DNA from: JAEXOD01 sp964652025
Lineage (GTDB): Bacteria; Bacteroidota; Ignavibacteria; Ignavibacteriales; Melioribacteraceae
Direction: 5' to 3'
DNA length: 64,000 bases
Assembly: GCA_964652025.1 (NCBI GenBank)
Contig: CAZYZX010000004.1
Span: 211,878 to 275,877, forward strand
A program made the position numbers and the translations under genes. The notes under the pieces were generated by a model. That model saw only the letters and a program-made list of their open reading frames with translations, did not search any database and was not told the DNA's origin. Below are positions 24,805-34,246 of the stretch, one piece after another (the first letter of the stretch is position 1; each line of letters opens with the position of its first letter).

Positions 24805-26313
24805 TCAAATTAATTCATTCAATTTATCTTTTAGCTTACTAATCATTTCATAAATATCTGGCATATCAATAAATAGATTAGCAGTATCATCAAGTAATTT
24901 TTTTAATTCCTTAAACTTACCAAAATTTAAGTATAATGTAATTAATCTATTAATAACTAATGTATTTTTATTATCCAGCTTATAGTATTTCTCAAAGTAA
25001 TTTAATGCTTCTTGTTCATCATTAATTAGATAATAACTTTCGCCTAATAAATGTATTAGACCTAATTTATTACCAATAACTCTTTCTGCTGTTTTTAATA
25101 AACTAACACGTAAACTAACATTTTTATAATTATTAATCAATGTTAAAAAAGAGTCTGTATATTCATATCTAAAAAACAAAGAGAAATTATCTATTAAATC
25201 CTGTGTAATTTCTAAATTATTAAACAACAAGTTAAATAATAAAAATAAATTTGCCCAATTTTTATCAATTTTATTAAGATTTAATTTAGGGAAATAATCA
25301 TTAAAAAGTTGTTTATTAGCAGTTAGTGCAGCAATATTTAATATATGTTGCAAAATTTGATTTTCTTCTACAATTATATCAAAAAAAGCTATTTTTGTAG
25401 AACTAAGTTCTTTATTAAATTCATAAGCAAGTCTACAATATTCCTCACTTTTATCAAAATCGCCTTTATATAAATAAATATTGCTTAGTATAATATTAAG
25501 TAAAGGTTGTTTTTTATTAAAGGATAACCCTTTATTAGCATAAACCAAAGCTTTTTCTAAATCTTTTTTGCTGTTTAATTGATAAGCTGCTAAGTACCTG
25601 TAACAGTGAGAAAGATGATTAGCTTCTAAGGTATCATCTTTAATAGCTTCTTCAAAATAGGGGATTGATTTATCAATTTCCCCTAAAACAACATACGATA
25701 CACCAATATGATATGCCTTATAGCCTGTAGGAGTATTTTTAAAATCTTTTAGTAAAATTTCTAAATTTCTCTTAGCTTTTTCAATTATTTTTTGTTGGGA
25801 TACTTCGTAACCAACATGAATAATTTTAATATCAGAATCGATAAATGTGTAATTATTTTCTTTTAAGGAGGGGAATATTTGCTCGTGAACAGCACCAGTA
25901 AAAAAAATATTTTCGCTATTACTAAATAAACGATAATAACTCATTACATTTTGAGTATTATTCCCACCTTCGTTACTAATTACAAGGCAATTAACAGCTA
26001 ACTTTTCTTGTGCCTTTAAAATTTCTTTTAGCTTCGGTTTGCTTTCATCTAAAAGTCTTTCATCTGCATCTAAGTACAAAATAAAATTCCCCGTGCATTG
26101 CCTTAATGCATAGTTACGGGCTGCCGAAAAGTCGTTTATCCAATTAAAACCAAATATTTTTGCGTTAAATTTTTTAGCAATTTTTAGCGTATTATCAGTT
26201 GAACCCGTATCAACAATTATTATTTCATCAACTACATCTTTAACAGATATTAAACAATCTTCTAAATATCTTTCCTCGTTTTTAACAATCATGCATAGAG
26301 ATATATTTGGCAA
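24805..26313 (-). CDS. Family 2 glycosyltransferase with C-terminal TPR repeats
   Basis: Residues 1-230 form a GT2 domain. It has the start SLCMIVKNEERYLEDCL, the nucleotide-binding VDTGSTDNT (about 35-43), the acidic metal-binding LDADERL (about 81-87) and an HVGYE segment. This is the SunS/TPR-glycosyltransferase type seen in spore and surface-protein glycosylation. Residues 230-500 are TPR-like helices. The start is TTG with a good AGGAGA 5 nt upstream; no ATG is available in the conserved first strand. It lies between the TPR protein and the duplicated TPR-GT gene with short gaps (16 and 3 nt). Confidence 0.9.
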   Translation of the reverse strand: MPNISLCMIVKNEERYLEDCLISVKDVVDEIIIVDTGSTDNTLKIAKKFNAKIFGFNWINDFSAARNYALRQCTGNFILYLDADERLLDESKPKLKEILKAQEKLAVNCLVISNEGGNNTQNVMSYYRLFSNSENIFFTGAVHEQIFPSLKENNYTFIDSDIKIIHVGYEVSQQKIIEKAKRNLEILLKDFKNTPTGYKAYHIGVSYVVLGEIDKSIPYFEEAIKDDTLEANHLSHCYRYLAAYQLNSKKDLEKALVYANKGLSFNKKQPLLNIILSNIYLYKGDFDKSEEYCRLAYEFNKELSSTKIAFFDIIVEENQILQHILNIAALTANKQLFNDYFPKLNLNKIDKNWANLFLLFNLLFNNLEITQDLIDNFSLFFRYEYTDSFLTLINNYKNVSLRVSLLKTAERVIGNKLGLIHLLGESYYLINDEQEALNYFEKYYKLDNKNTLVINRLITLYLNFGKFKELKKLLDDTANLFIDMPDIYEMISKLKDKLNELI

Positions 26314-26329
26314 AATATTCTCCTGTTAA

Positions 26330-28462
26330 TTACTCTGTTAAGGAATTATGATCTTCTGCTATGCCAATAGCACGGTTAACTTTTTTTAAACCTTCTACTG
26401 CAAAACCATTATTAGCATTATTTTTTACAGCCCATTCAAACATAATTTTTGCTTCGTGGTCTTTTCCTTCTAAAAACAACACTTCTCCTAATCCAGCACA
26501 TGCTTGAGATGAATTTGGACTTAGTTTTAGTGCCTTTTCAAAACACTCTTTAGCTTTTTCTATTTCATCTAAAGCTAATAAAGCAAAACCTTTAAAATTG
26601 TTAATTTTTGTTACTGTTTCGTAATTTTCTTCTCTGCTAAAATTTTCTTCTACTAATTTTTCTGCTTCATCTAATAAGGGTATTATTTCTAAATATTTTT
26701 TTTGATTAAATGCACTAAATGCTTCATCTATTAAATTGCTTATTTTTTCGCTTTTTTCCTTTTTACTTTTTGGTAAAAGCGAGTTATCATTTTCTGGTAA
26801 TCCAAGCGACCTATTAACTTTTTGTAATCCCGAAATTGCAAATGTATTACGCGGCTCGTATTTTAATGCATATTCAAACATTGTTTTGGCTTCTTTATCT
26901 TTCCCCTCTAAATATAAAATTTCTCCCAAACCTGCTGATGCTTGAGATGAAGAAGGATTAGACTCTAACGAAAACTCAAAACATTCTTTGGCTTTTTCTA
27001 CTTCACCCAAACTAAGGTGGTTAAACCCCTTAAAATTAGTTAAACTTACTAACTGTGGTCTTGCGGATATTTCATCTAAATTAGCTTTTAGTAACTCAAT
27101 AGCTTTATCAATTAAATTTAATGCACTCCTAAAATCTTTTTTATCAAAATAATCGTACGCGTCTTTTACATATTTTATAAAATCATCATTTATTTCATCA
27201 GGAATGCCTAAATTTAGCGAGTTGTGATCTAAAGGATAGTTAAATAGTTTATTTACTTTGGCTAAGCCTTGCACTGCGAATAAGTTTTCTGGATTATTTT
27301 TTACAGCCCATTCATACATTGCTTTAGCTTCTTTATCTTGCTCTAATAAATAAAAATATTCTCCAAGCCCTGCACATGCTTGCGAGCTACCAGGATTTAA
27401 CCTTAACGAAATTTCAAATGCGTTTTTAGCATCTTCTAACATAGAAAGTGCCAAATAATTAAATCCCTTAAAGTTTAAAACACTGCTTAGTGCTTCGTTC
27501 TTTTTTGGCTCGTTATAAGCTTTAATTAATTTTTCTGCATAATTAAGCTGCTCTAAACTCTCTTCAAATTGTTTATTTTGAAACAAATCGAATGCCTGTT
27601 CTAAATACTGATTAATTTCATCACTTAAATTTTTATCTGTAAAAACAACCAAAAAATTATGAACAGGACTTAATCCTAATTTATCGTTTACCTCTGCTAA
27701 ACCCATAGTTGCAAAACTATCATCAGGGTCTATTTTTAGTGCAAGTTCATAAACTGCTTTTGCTTCTTTATACATATTTTTGGCAACGTAAATTTTCCCC
27801 AAACCATTATATGCTGCAACAGAGTTTGGATTAACTTTTATAACAGCCTCAAATTCGGCTTTGCTTTTGTCATATTCTTCTAATGCTAAATAAATATTCC
27901 CCTTTAACATTTTTGTATCTTCAATAAATGATTTTTCTAAATTCTCAATTTTTTCTAAAGCACCTAAAAAATTGTTATTTAAAAAATCATCATATGTAAT
28001 ATCAAAAAGGTCGTTAAAATCTCTGCGCTCTTTAGCAGGCTCTTCGTCTTCTATTAATAAATAATTGTGCTCTGGTGTATATCCAAGTTTTTGATTTACA
28101 ACTGATAAATGAGACTTTGTCATTTCATTATCTGGATTTAGAACAGAAGCCCATTCAAACATGGTCTTTGCTTCTTTATACATTTCTACAGAGTAATATA
28201 TTTTACCAAGTCCCGAACATGCTTCTTCGGATTGAGGATTATTTTCTAATGCTCTTTCATATGTATCTTGCGCTTTCTCTAATTCACCTATGCTATATAA
28301 CAAGCCACCTTTAAATATTAATAAATCCTCTAAATTTAAACCGTCATCACTAATTTCACCGGTCATAGTTTCGGCTTCTTCTAACTTCTCTATTGCTTTT
28401 GCATAATCTTGCAATTTGTAATACTTATGAGCCTCTTTAAACAATCGTTCAAATTGAGACAT
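26330..28462 (-). CDS. TPR protein made of five ~140-residue repeat modules
   Basis: A 710-residue soluble protein. Beyond ordinary TPR motifs it is built from five longer units. Each ends with a near-identical segment of the type FAVxGLxKVNRxLGxxxDHNSL: KLGYTPEHNYL, KLGLSPVHNFL, LFNYPLDHNSL, SLGLPENDNSL and AIGIAEDHNSL, at spacings of about 120-150 residues. Each unit also carries SSQACAGLGE and an EAKxMFEWAVKNNP-like helix. There is no catalytic motif, signal peptide or membrane helix. It has a strong ribosome binding site (CCGGAGG). In the glycosyltransferase operon it may be a scaffold or acceptor-binding protein (inference). Confidence 0.85.
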   Translation of the reverse strand: MSQFERLFKEAHKYYKLQDYAKAIEKLEEAETMTGEISDDGLNLEDLLIFKGGLLYSIGELEKAQDTYERALENNPQSEEACSGLGKIYYSVEMYKEAKTMFEWASVLNPDNEMTKSHLSVVNQKLGYTPEHNYLLIEDEEPAKERRDFNDLFDITYDDFLNNNFLGALEKIENLEKSFIEDTKMLKGNIYLALEEYDKSKAEFEAVIKVNPNSVAAYNGLGKIYVAKNMYKEAKAVYELALKIDPDDSFATMGLAEVNDKLGLSPVHNFLVVFTDKNLSDEINQYLEQAFDLFQNKQFEESLEQLNYAEKLIKAYNEPKKNEALSSVLNFKGFNYLALSMLEDAKNAFEISLRLNPGSSQACAGLGEYFYLLEQDKEAKAMYEWAVKNNPENLFAVQGLAKVNKLFNYPLDHNSLNLGIPDEINDDFIKYVKDAYDYFDKKDFRSALNLIDKAIELLKANLDEISARPQLVSLTNFKGFNHLSLGEVEKAKECFEFSLESNPSSSQASAGLGEILYLEGKDKEAKTMFEYALKYEPRNTFAISGLQKVNRSLGLPENDNSLLPKSKKEKSEKISNLIDEAFSAFNQKKYLEIIPLLDEAEKLVEENFSREENYETVTKINNFKGFALLALDEIEKAKECFEKALKLSPNSSQACAGLGEVLFLEGKDHEAKIMFEWAVKNNANNGFAVEGLKKVNRAIGIAEDHNSLTE

Positions 28463-28484
28463 TTTTCCTCCGGTATTTATATTT

Positions 28485-30908
28485 TTATTTATTCTCTAAC
28501 TTATTAATTAAATTTTCTAAAAGCAAATTAATATCATTTATACTTATTTCATTTATTTCTTTTATTTTGTTTTCCTTAGCATAATTAATAACTTTCCTTA
28601 AATTATCTACAGCTAATAAAAATTCATTCTCATTAATATTTATTAGCGCCCTGCTTAAATATTCATATCCTTTATTTTTATTTATTGGATAAACTATTTC
28701 ACGCTTCTTTATTTCCTTAGTCTGATTTTTAAATATCTCATCTGGTGTAGAACCCCACTTTTCCTTAAACTTGGTTTCATTTTTCTTTAGTAAAGCCTTA
28801 TAATATTCTAAACCGCTTTCATTAAAGCTTTTAGACCCATAATGATGTATAAAAACATCCTTTGCTATTGCAATTTTATATCCTGCCAAATATGCACGCA
28901 AACAAAAATCATCATCTTCATAATTACCGGGGTTAAATCTTTCATCTAATCCGCCAATTTTATCTACAACTTCTTTTTTAATTAATGTAAAAAAGAATGC
29001 AACACGGGGAAAATATACGTAAGTGTTTTTATACTTTTCTGAAAATTGTTCTGCTAATTTATATAAATCTTCTAAATTATCGTAAATTATTTCATCTGTT
29101 TGTTGAATTCCACTTGCATAATTTGTGTAACAGCCAATAATACCAATTTCCTTTTTTCTTGCAAGAGTTAAATATCTTTCTATTGCACCTTTAGTTACAA
29201 CAATATCGTTATTTGCTAAAATTATAAAATCTGTATCAACTTCTATTAAACCTCTATTTATAGCGCTAGAAAAACCATGTTCATAGTTATTTTTAATAAT
29301 GGTTACTTCATCAAAACTTGTAATACCTTCTTTTATTTTTTGTAATTCCTCTTCTTTGCTTCCGTCATCTATTAATAATATTTTTATTGGTATTTTTACA
29401 ACATTTTTAATACTATAAACAGTGTTTAAAGTTAGTTCGTGATTATTAACAAATGGTATTATTATAGTTACCTCGTTATATTCAGCTCTTTTTGCCTTAA
29501 TTACGTATTGGTAAACTTGACTCTCTTCTTCAAAACGCTTTTCATCAAAGCCCATCTCTTTAATGCTTTGTAAAAATTTAGTTGGAAATTTTATACTTTC
29601 ATTTAATATATTAAAATTAATATGTATTTCCCTTAACCCACATCTTCTAAGCATCTTTAAGAAACTTGCTTTGGTAAAAAATCTTAAGTGAGTTTTATCT
29701 AATATTCCTGCTTCGTCATATTCAAAATTACAATTTAATAAACCAAGAATTACAGAAATATGATTAATATTTGGCACACTTATAATAATTTCCCCAAGTG
29801 CTGTTAGTTTACTTTTCAACTTCTTTAAAACTTCTTCGGGATCTATTAAATGTTCTAAAACATCAGCACAAATAATGGTATCAAAATAATTATCAGGTAA
29901 ATAATCAATAGCTTCTTCTACAGGCTTAATAATAACTTTATCAATTTTATGCATCGCCTTTTCGGCGGCATCTTTACTTATTTCAATACCCCAAACCTCT
30001 GCATTATTTTTAATTTTTAACGCATAACCTAAAAAACCAGATGCACAACCAACATCCAATATTTTCTTAGAATTAGAGTCAACCAATTTTTGAATTTCAG
30101 GTCTTGCGTTATTAAAATATGCATCCGCTTTTTCACTAATTCTATCGATTAATTTTTGATTAGAAATATAGTATAAATAAGTATCTACACCGTATGTTTC
30201 TTTAAAATATGCATATTTATCAATAATATAATCTGGGTAGTCTATTTCTTCGTTCCAACCTAAATGGTATGCTTTTATATTTTTTGCAAAGCCTACTTTT
30301 CCGCCATTTTGTCTTATTCTCTCACAAGTTTCCCAATCTGTTACATATCTAAAATTAAAAAATTTTCTTTTAATTGATTGAAACACCGTACCTACATTGC
30401 TTAATTCTATTTCTTCATTATAAACTTGCTTATCCCCCAAATAAACATCTGGCATTTTTGGTGGCTTGTTTTCATCACTTAAGTTTAAAGCAAGTAAACC
30501 AATTTCTGGGTATAAATTATGTAAATTTATTACCCTTTCTAACCAACATTTATCTTCTAAATTTGGCACTAAGATATCTGGATCGCTTACAATAAACGGG
30601 TCAGAAGTTGATACATCTATTCCTTTTTGAAAAGCACTTGTCCATTCATTACTATTATTATATATTACTAAACTAAATAGCTTATTGTTCTCTTTCAAAA
30701 AATTTTTAAATTCCTCTCCACTGTTGTTATCTACTACTATTAGATTATATGGATAACGTGTGTTTTGGATTAAAGCAGTTATGGTTTGTATAAAATAATC
30801 CAATCTATTAAATGTTAAAAATATAATATCTATAGGTTTTTCAAGCCTATTTTTAGTATTATTTTGCTTTTTATCTAATAGCTCGTTAAGATTAAAATTA
30901 CTAACCAT
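28485..30908 (-). CDS. Trifunctional glycosyltransferase-methyltransferase-glycosyltransferase fusion
   Basis: 807 residues with three catalytic domains. About 25-250: a GT2 domain with IIFLTFNRLDYF, VVDNNSG and the acidic SDPDILV in place of DxD. About 262-445: a class I SAM-dependent methyltransferase with ILDVGCASGFLGYAL and TIICADVLEHLIDPEEVL. About 475-705: a second GT2 domain with TIIIPFVNNHELTL, LIDDGSKEEE, LANNDIVV and NYEDDDFCLRAYLAGY. The C-terminal 70 residues are helical and TPR-like. The layout suggests synthesis of a methylated oligosaccharide by one polypeptide. No membrane segments are seen. The gap to the downstream TPR gene is 22 nt. Confidence 0.9.
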   Translation of the reverse strand: MVSNFNLNELLDKKQNNTKNRLEKPIDIIFLTFNRLDYFIQTITALIQNTRYPYNLIVVDNNSGEEFKNFLKENNKLFSLVIYNNSNEWTSAFQKGIDVSTSDPFIVSDPDILVPNLEDKCWLERVINLHNLYPEIGLLALNLSDENKPPKMPDVYLGDKQVYNEEIELSNVGTVFQSIKRKFFNFRYVTDWETCERIRQNGGKVGFAKNIKAYHLGWNEEIDYPDYIIDKYAYFKETYGVDTYLYYISNQKLIDRISEKADAYFNNARPEIQKLVDSNSKKILDVGCASGFLGYALKIKNNAEVWGIEISKDAAEKAMHKIDKVIIKPVEEAIDYLPDNYFDTIICADVLEHLIDPEEVLKKLKSKLTALGEIIISVPNINHISVILGLLNCNFEYDEAGILDKTHLRFFTKASFLKMLRRCGLREIHINFNILNESIKFPTKFLQSIKEMGFDEKRFEEESQVYQYVIKAKRAEYNEVTIIIPFVNNHELTLNTVYSIKNVVKIPIKILLIDDGSKEEELQKIKEGITSFDEVTIIKNNYEHGFSSAINRGLIEVDTDFIILANNDIVVTKGAIERYLTLARKKEIGIIGCYTNYASGIQQTDEIIYDNLEDLYKLAEQFSEKYKNTYVYFPRVAFFFTLIKKEVVDKIGGLDERFNPGNYEDDDFCLRAYLAGYKIAIAKDVFIHHYGSKSFNESGLEYYKALLKKNETKFKEKWGSTPDEIFKNQTKEIKKREIVYPINKNKGYEYLSRALININENEFLLAVDNLRKVINYAKENKIKEINEISINDINLLLENLINKLENK

Positions 30909-30941
30909 AAAATTTAAGTTTAAATTAAATTAAAATTAATC

Positions 30942-31012
30942 AAATAGCTTGCCAAACGCTATTTAAGCATTTTATTAGTGTTTGTTTGAAATATATTGGC
31001 TATTATTAGCCA
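30942..31012 (-). terminator. Two small hairpins in the gap between glycosyltransferase genes
   Basis: Within the 124-nt gap are TGGCTA-TTAT-TAGCCA (30997-31012, 6-bp stem) and AAATAGC...GCTATTT (30942-30948 with 30958-30964, 7-bp stem, 9-nt loop). Reading leftward, the second hairpin is followed by a T-rich but interrupted stretch. They may weakly terminate or attenuate transcripts from the upstream GT4-type gene; neither has a clean U-run. Confidence 0.35.
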
Positions 31013-31032
31013 TTTACATATTTATAACCAAA

Positions 31033-33723
31033 TTAATTCAATAAACTAATTATTTTTTCAACTATAATATCACAATTTAGATAACTATAATTATTACGAA
31101 TATAAGTTTTTGAAATAACAGATAATTCTCTTAAAAATTCATCTTTATCTTTTCTATTACAAATATTACTTATTAAGTCAAAATAAGTATATTTTTGGTT
31201 AACCACAAAATAACTATCTGTAAAGAAATCAAAGTCCAAACCTAAAATTCCTAATGCACCCGCATAACCGGAAAAATAGCCAAAATAATTAAACCAAGTT
31301 GTTGGAATAGCAAAAATTGTGGGTATTCCTAAAGCTGCTGTAATTAAAGCAGTTGTGCCTGATTCTATTGCTAAATCAAATGTTTGTATAAAATCGTAGT
31401 TTAATGGATATGTTGATTGCATTAAATTAAAATTATTTTTAATGTTGTAATACCTAATCATTTCATTAATAATAGGTAAATAATTCCCATCACCAATTAT
31501 TGTAACTTTAATATTGTATCCATGGTTAATTAGCTTCGCAACATCTTCTATTAAATTAAACACATAAGATTTTGTTGCAGTAATTCTACTTATAGCCAAT
31601 ATTTTTAGCTCGTCTGTTTTACTAAAATTTTTCTCTTTTTCTAAGTATTCTTTTATATCGGGCACGGGTATGCCAACTATATTAACACTATAATTCTGGT
31701 AATCCAAATTTAAAAAATTAAATACAGATTGTGCTTGTGCTTTTCCTATAAATATATGACTATTTAAGTTATTTATTAATAATTCCCTTTTAATATCTTT
31801 ATTATCTCCATCAAAATTTGGTTCGTATGTTACATAGTGCAATAAATTAAAATCGATGTTTTGCTTACAATATTCCATATAAATTGAGGGGTATAATGGA
31901 ACTGAAATTACATACTTTATATTATATTTATAAATAATTTCCTTAAAGCTAGTTGCAAAATTTGTTAGTATATCTAAATTGGGCATTAAATTTAAGTCAT
32001 AATTTTTCATCTCTATTATATCATCAACTAATTTTTTAATCCCCACAAAATCTTTTTCTGAAACGCTATTAGTTAAAATAAATACTTTAATTCCCTTTTC
32101 CTTAAATTTACTTATTAGCATTTTATAAGTTACTGCTGCACCACCCACATCTTCTACATTTGGTGTAACAATTAACAAATTACCATTTAATCTTTTATTA
32201 CTTTTAATTAATATATTATTAGCTTTAATTTGTTGCTTATTACGCAAATACCTTTTTTGATGTTCAATTATTATTTTATCCCTAAGCTTATATTGGGTAT
32301 TATTTTCTAAAGTTTTTTTAATTAATTCAAAATAAAATTCCTCTAACCTATAAATTTCATCTTCATACGAAATTATATATTTACTAAAATCTATACTCTC
32401 TTTTAATTTTAATAAATAATTAACTTTTTTTGGAACTTCTGAAATATTTTCAAAAGTAACACCAACTTTATTTAGCGCAAAATAATCCTCATAAGATTTT
32501 ACATTGCTTGTTAATACGGGTAGCCCAGCAGCTAAGTATTCGTATAATTTATTTGCTATTGTGGTATCTAAAAAGCTTTTTTGCCCTAATTCTAAATTCC
32601 AAGGAATAATACCAATATCATACTTAGTCATTTCAGTAATTAAATTTTTAGGAGAAACTGGAGCATAATAATGAATATTGGGGAATTGATTAAAAAAAGC
32701 CGATAATTGTTCGTCAAGTCTTGAAGGATAAATATGTACATGTATATTGTCCTTAGCAATCCCTGTAAAAATATCTATAAAATTTCTATGTTTATATAAA
32801 GAAATACTCCCCTGATAAACGATGTGTATATTACCATCTGTTTTAGATAATTTTGGCAAGTAACTTTTTGCTGCATCATCTTTAGAAATATAATTACCAA
32901 AAACAAGAGCTGGTGTGGTTAAACCATAAAGCTCTTCTGCTTTTTGCTTTTGATATATTGTTGAATATACCCTACCAGTTGCTCCCTTGTTTGCAACAGC
33001 TTCAAAAAACATAGTATTAGGATTTTCAACATCTCGCAAGGAAATTAAATCCGCAGTATCGTGAATTATTGGTCTATTGCTTGTTAAAGCAGCTACTGTA
33101 AAAAAATCGGGTTCGTTATGGCAATGGATTATATCGTAATTATCAACAAAACTCCATATATCTTTAATACTATTTATTTTTATACAATCAACAAATACAT
33201 TATCATCAAGGTCTTTATAATTCTCACTTATCTTACTTAATCCATATAACAATGTTACTTTGTGCCCCTTACTTTTTAGCGCCTTTGCATATTTATAACA
33301 CCTTATTCCTGCATATTGTTGAATAAATAGAATATTTAGAGCAGGATATTTTTTATCTTTTTTTACGTAACTTGTGCCATTAATTTTTTCGTAAAGTTGT
33401 AAAATATCAGTATCGGGCAGGTCATCATTTTCTAAATATAGCTCAATAATTTTTTTAACTTCTTCTAATTTACCTAAATTTATATTTATTGTGATAAGCA
33501 AAGAAGCTATTGTTTTATCTTCTGGGTTATTATTAAAATACCTTTCTGCATATAATTTGCATTCAGATAAATTATTTGTTTTATAATAGCATAGTGCTAA
33601 ATAATAATTTAATATAGGTTTTCGTTCAAATTTATAACACTCTAAAAATAATTTTACAGCATTATTATAATCATTTATATCAAAATAGTTAACTGCTTCT
33701 AAAAATAGTTTATTATAATCCAT
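31033..33723 (-). CDS. TPR protein with two GT-B (GT4-like) glycosyltransferase domains
   Basis: An 896-residue protein. Residues 1-110 are TPR-like helices (ILNYYLALCYYKTNNLSECK). About 126-485 is a GT4/GT1-type domain starting ILFIQQYAGIRCYKYAKAL, with the sugar-nucleotide-binding LYEYLAAGLPVL near its end. About 530-896 is a second GT-B domain starting LLIVTPNVEDVGGAAVTYKML, with ILAISRITATKSYVFNLIEDV and a degenerate last motif (DLAIESGTTALITAALGIPTI). It is the first gene of the leftward glycosyltransferase series. Its start is 118 nt from the divergent sugar-biosynthesis cassette, so both may share a regulatory region. The acceptor is unknown. Confidence 0.85.
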   Translation of the reverse strand: MDYNKLFLEAVNYFDINDYNNAVKLFLECYKFERKPILNYYLALCYYKTNNLSECKLYAERYFNNNPEDKTIASLLITININLGKLEEVKKIIELYLENDDLPDTDILQLYEKINGTSYVKKDKKYPALNILFIQQYAGIRCYKYAKALKSKGHKVTLLYGLSKISENYKDLDDNVFVDCIKINSIKDIWSFVDNYDIIHCHNEPDFFTVAALTSNRPIIHDTADLISLRDVENPNTMFFEAVANKGATGRVYSTIYQKQKAEELYGLTTPALVFGNYISKDDAAKSYLPKLSKTDGNIHIVYQGSISLYKHRNFIDIFTGIAKDNIHVHIYPSRLDEQLSAFFNQFPNIHYYAPVSPKNLITEMTKYDIGIIPWNLELGQKSFLDTTIANKLYEYLAAGLPVLTSNVKSYEDYFALNKVGVTFENISEVPKKVNYLLKLKESIDFSKYIISYEDEIYRLEEFYFELIKKTLENNTQYKLRDKIIIEHQKRYLRNKQQIKANNILIKSNKRLNGNLLIVTPNVEDVGGAAVTYKMLISKFKEKGIKVFILTNSVSEKDFVGIKKLVDDIIEMKNYDLNLMPNLDILTNFATSFKEIIYKYNIKYVISVPLYPSIYMEYCKQNIDFNLLHYVTYEPNFDGDNKDIKRELLINNLNSHIFIGKAQAQSVFNFLNLDYQNYSVNIVGIPVPDIKEYLEKEKNFSKTDELKILAISRITATKSYVFNLIEDVAKLINHGYNIKVTIIGDGNYLPIINEMIRYYNIKNNFNLMQSTYPLNYDFIQTFDLAIESGTTALITAALGIPTIFAIPTTWFNYFGYFSGYAGALGILGLDFDFFTDSYFVVNQKYTYFDLISNICNRKDKDEFLRELSVISKTYIRNNYSYLNCDIIVEKIISLLN

Positions 33724-33841
33724 ACTTATATAAAATTTAATAAAGGTTTAATTTAATTATTTTTTATTAATATTAATATAAATTTTATTATTAAATCAAA
33801 AAATATTATTTTAAATAACAATAAAAATATTACATATATAT

Positions 33842-34246
33842 ATGGAAAGCAAAGTTAAAATAATAAATTTACCAGAAATTATAAGCGATAAAGGGGATTT
33901 ATCTTATATAGAAACACATAGGCATATACCATTTGATATAAAGCGCGTGTTTTGGATTTACGACGTACCAGGTGGAGAGATACGAGGCGGACATGCTTAT
34001 AAAGAGCAACAGGAGTTTATTATAGCTCTTTCTGGTAGCTTTGATGTAGTTGTTGATGATGGCATATCTACACAAAAATATCACTTAAATCGGTCTTACT
34101 TTGGGTTATTAATTCCAGCTTTAACTTGGCGCCATATGGAAAATTTTTCCACAAACTCATTAAGCTTGCATCTTTCTTCTAAAGAGTTTGATAGCGAGGA
34201 TTATATACGAGATTATGATATTTTTAAGCAAATGGTTAAAAAATGA
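33842..34246 (+). CDS. FdtA/WxcM-type sugar 3,4-ketoisomerase (copy 1, altered active site)
   Basis: A 134-residue cupin of the family that interconverts dTDP-4-keto- and dTDP-3-keto-6-deoxyhexose. The family pattern is clear: FDIKRVFWIYDVPGGEIRGGHAYK (about 31-54) followed by a GSFDVVVDDG strand. FdtA enzymes have two catalytic histidines in RGxHAHK; here only His51 is kept and the second is Tyr53. The next gene keeps both. It may be a divergent isomerase, act on another substrate, or pair with its paralogue. It is the first gene of the cassette, reading away from the GT4 gene. Confidence 0.85.
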   Translation: MESKVKIINLPEIISDKGDLSYIETHRHIPFDIKRVFWIYDVPGGEIRGGHAYKEQQEFIIALSGSFDVVVDDGISTQKYHLNRSYFGLLIPALTWRHMENFSTNSLSLHLSSKEFDSEDYIRDYDIFKQMVKK

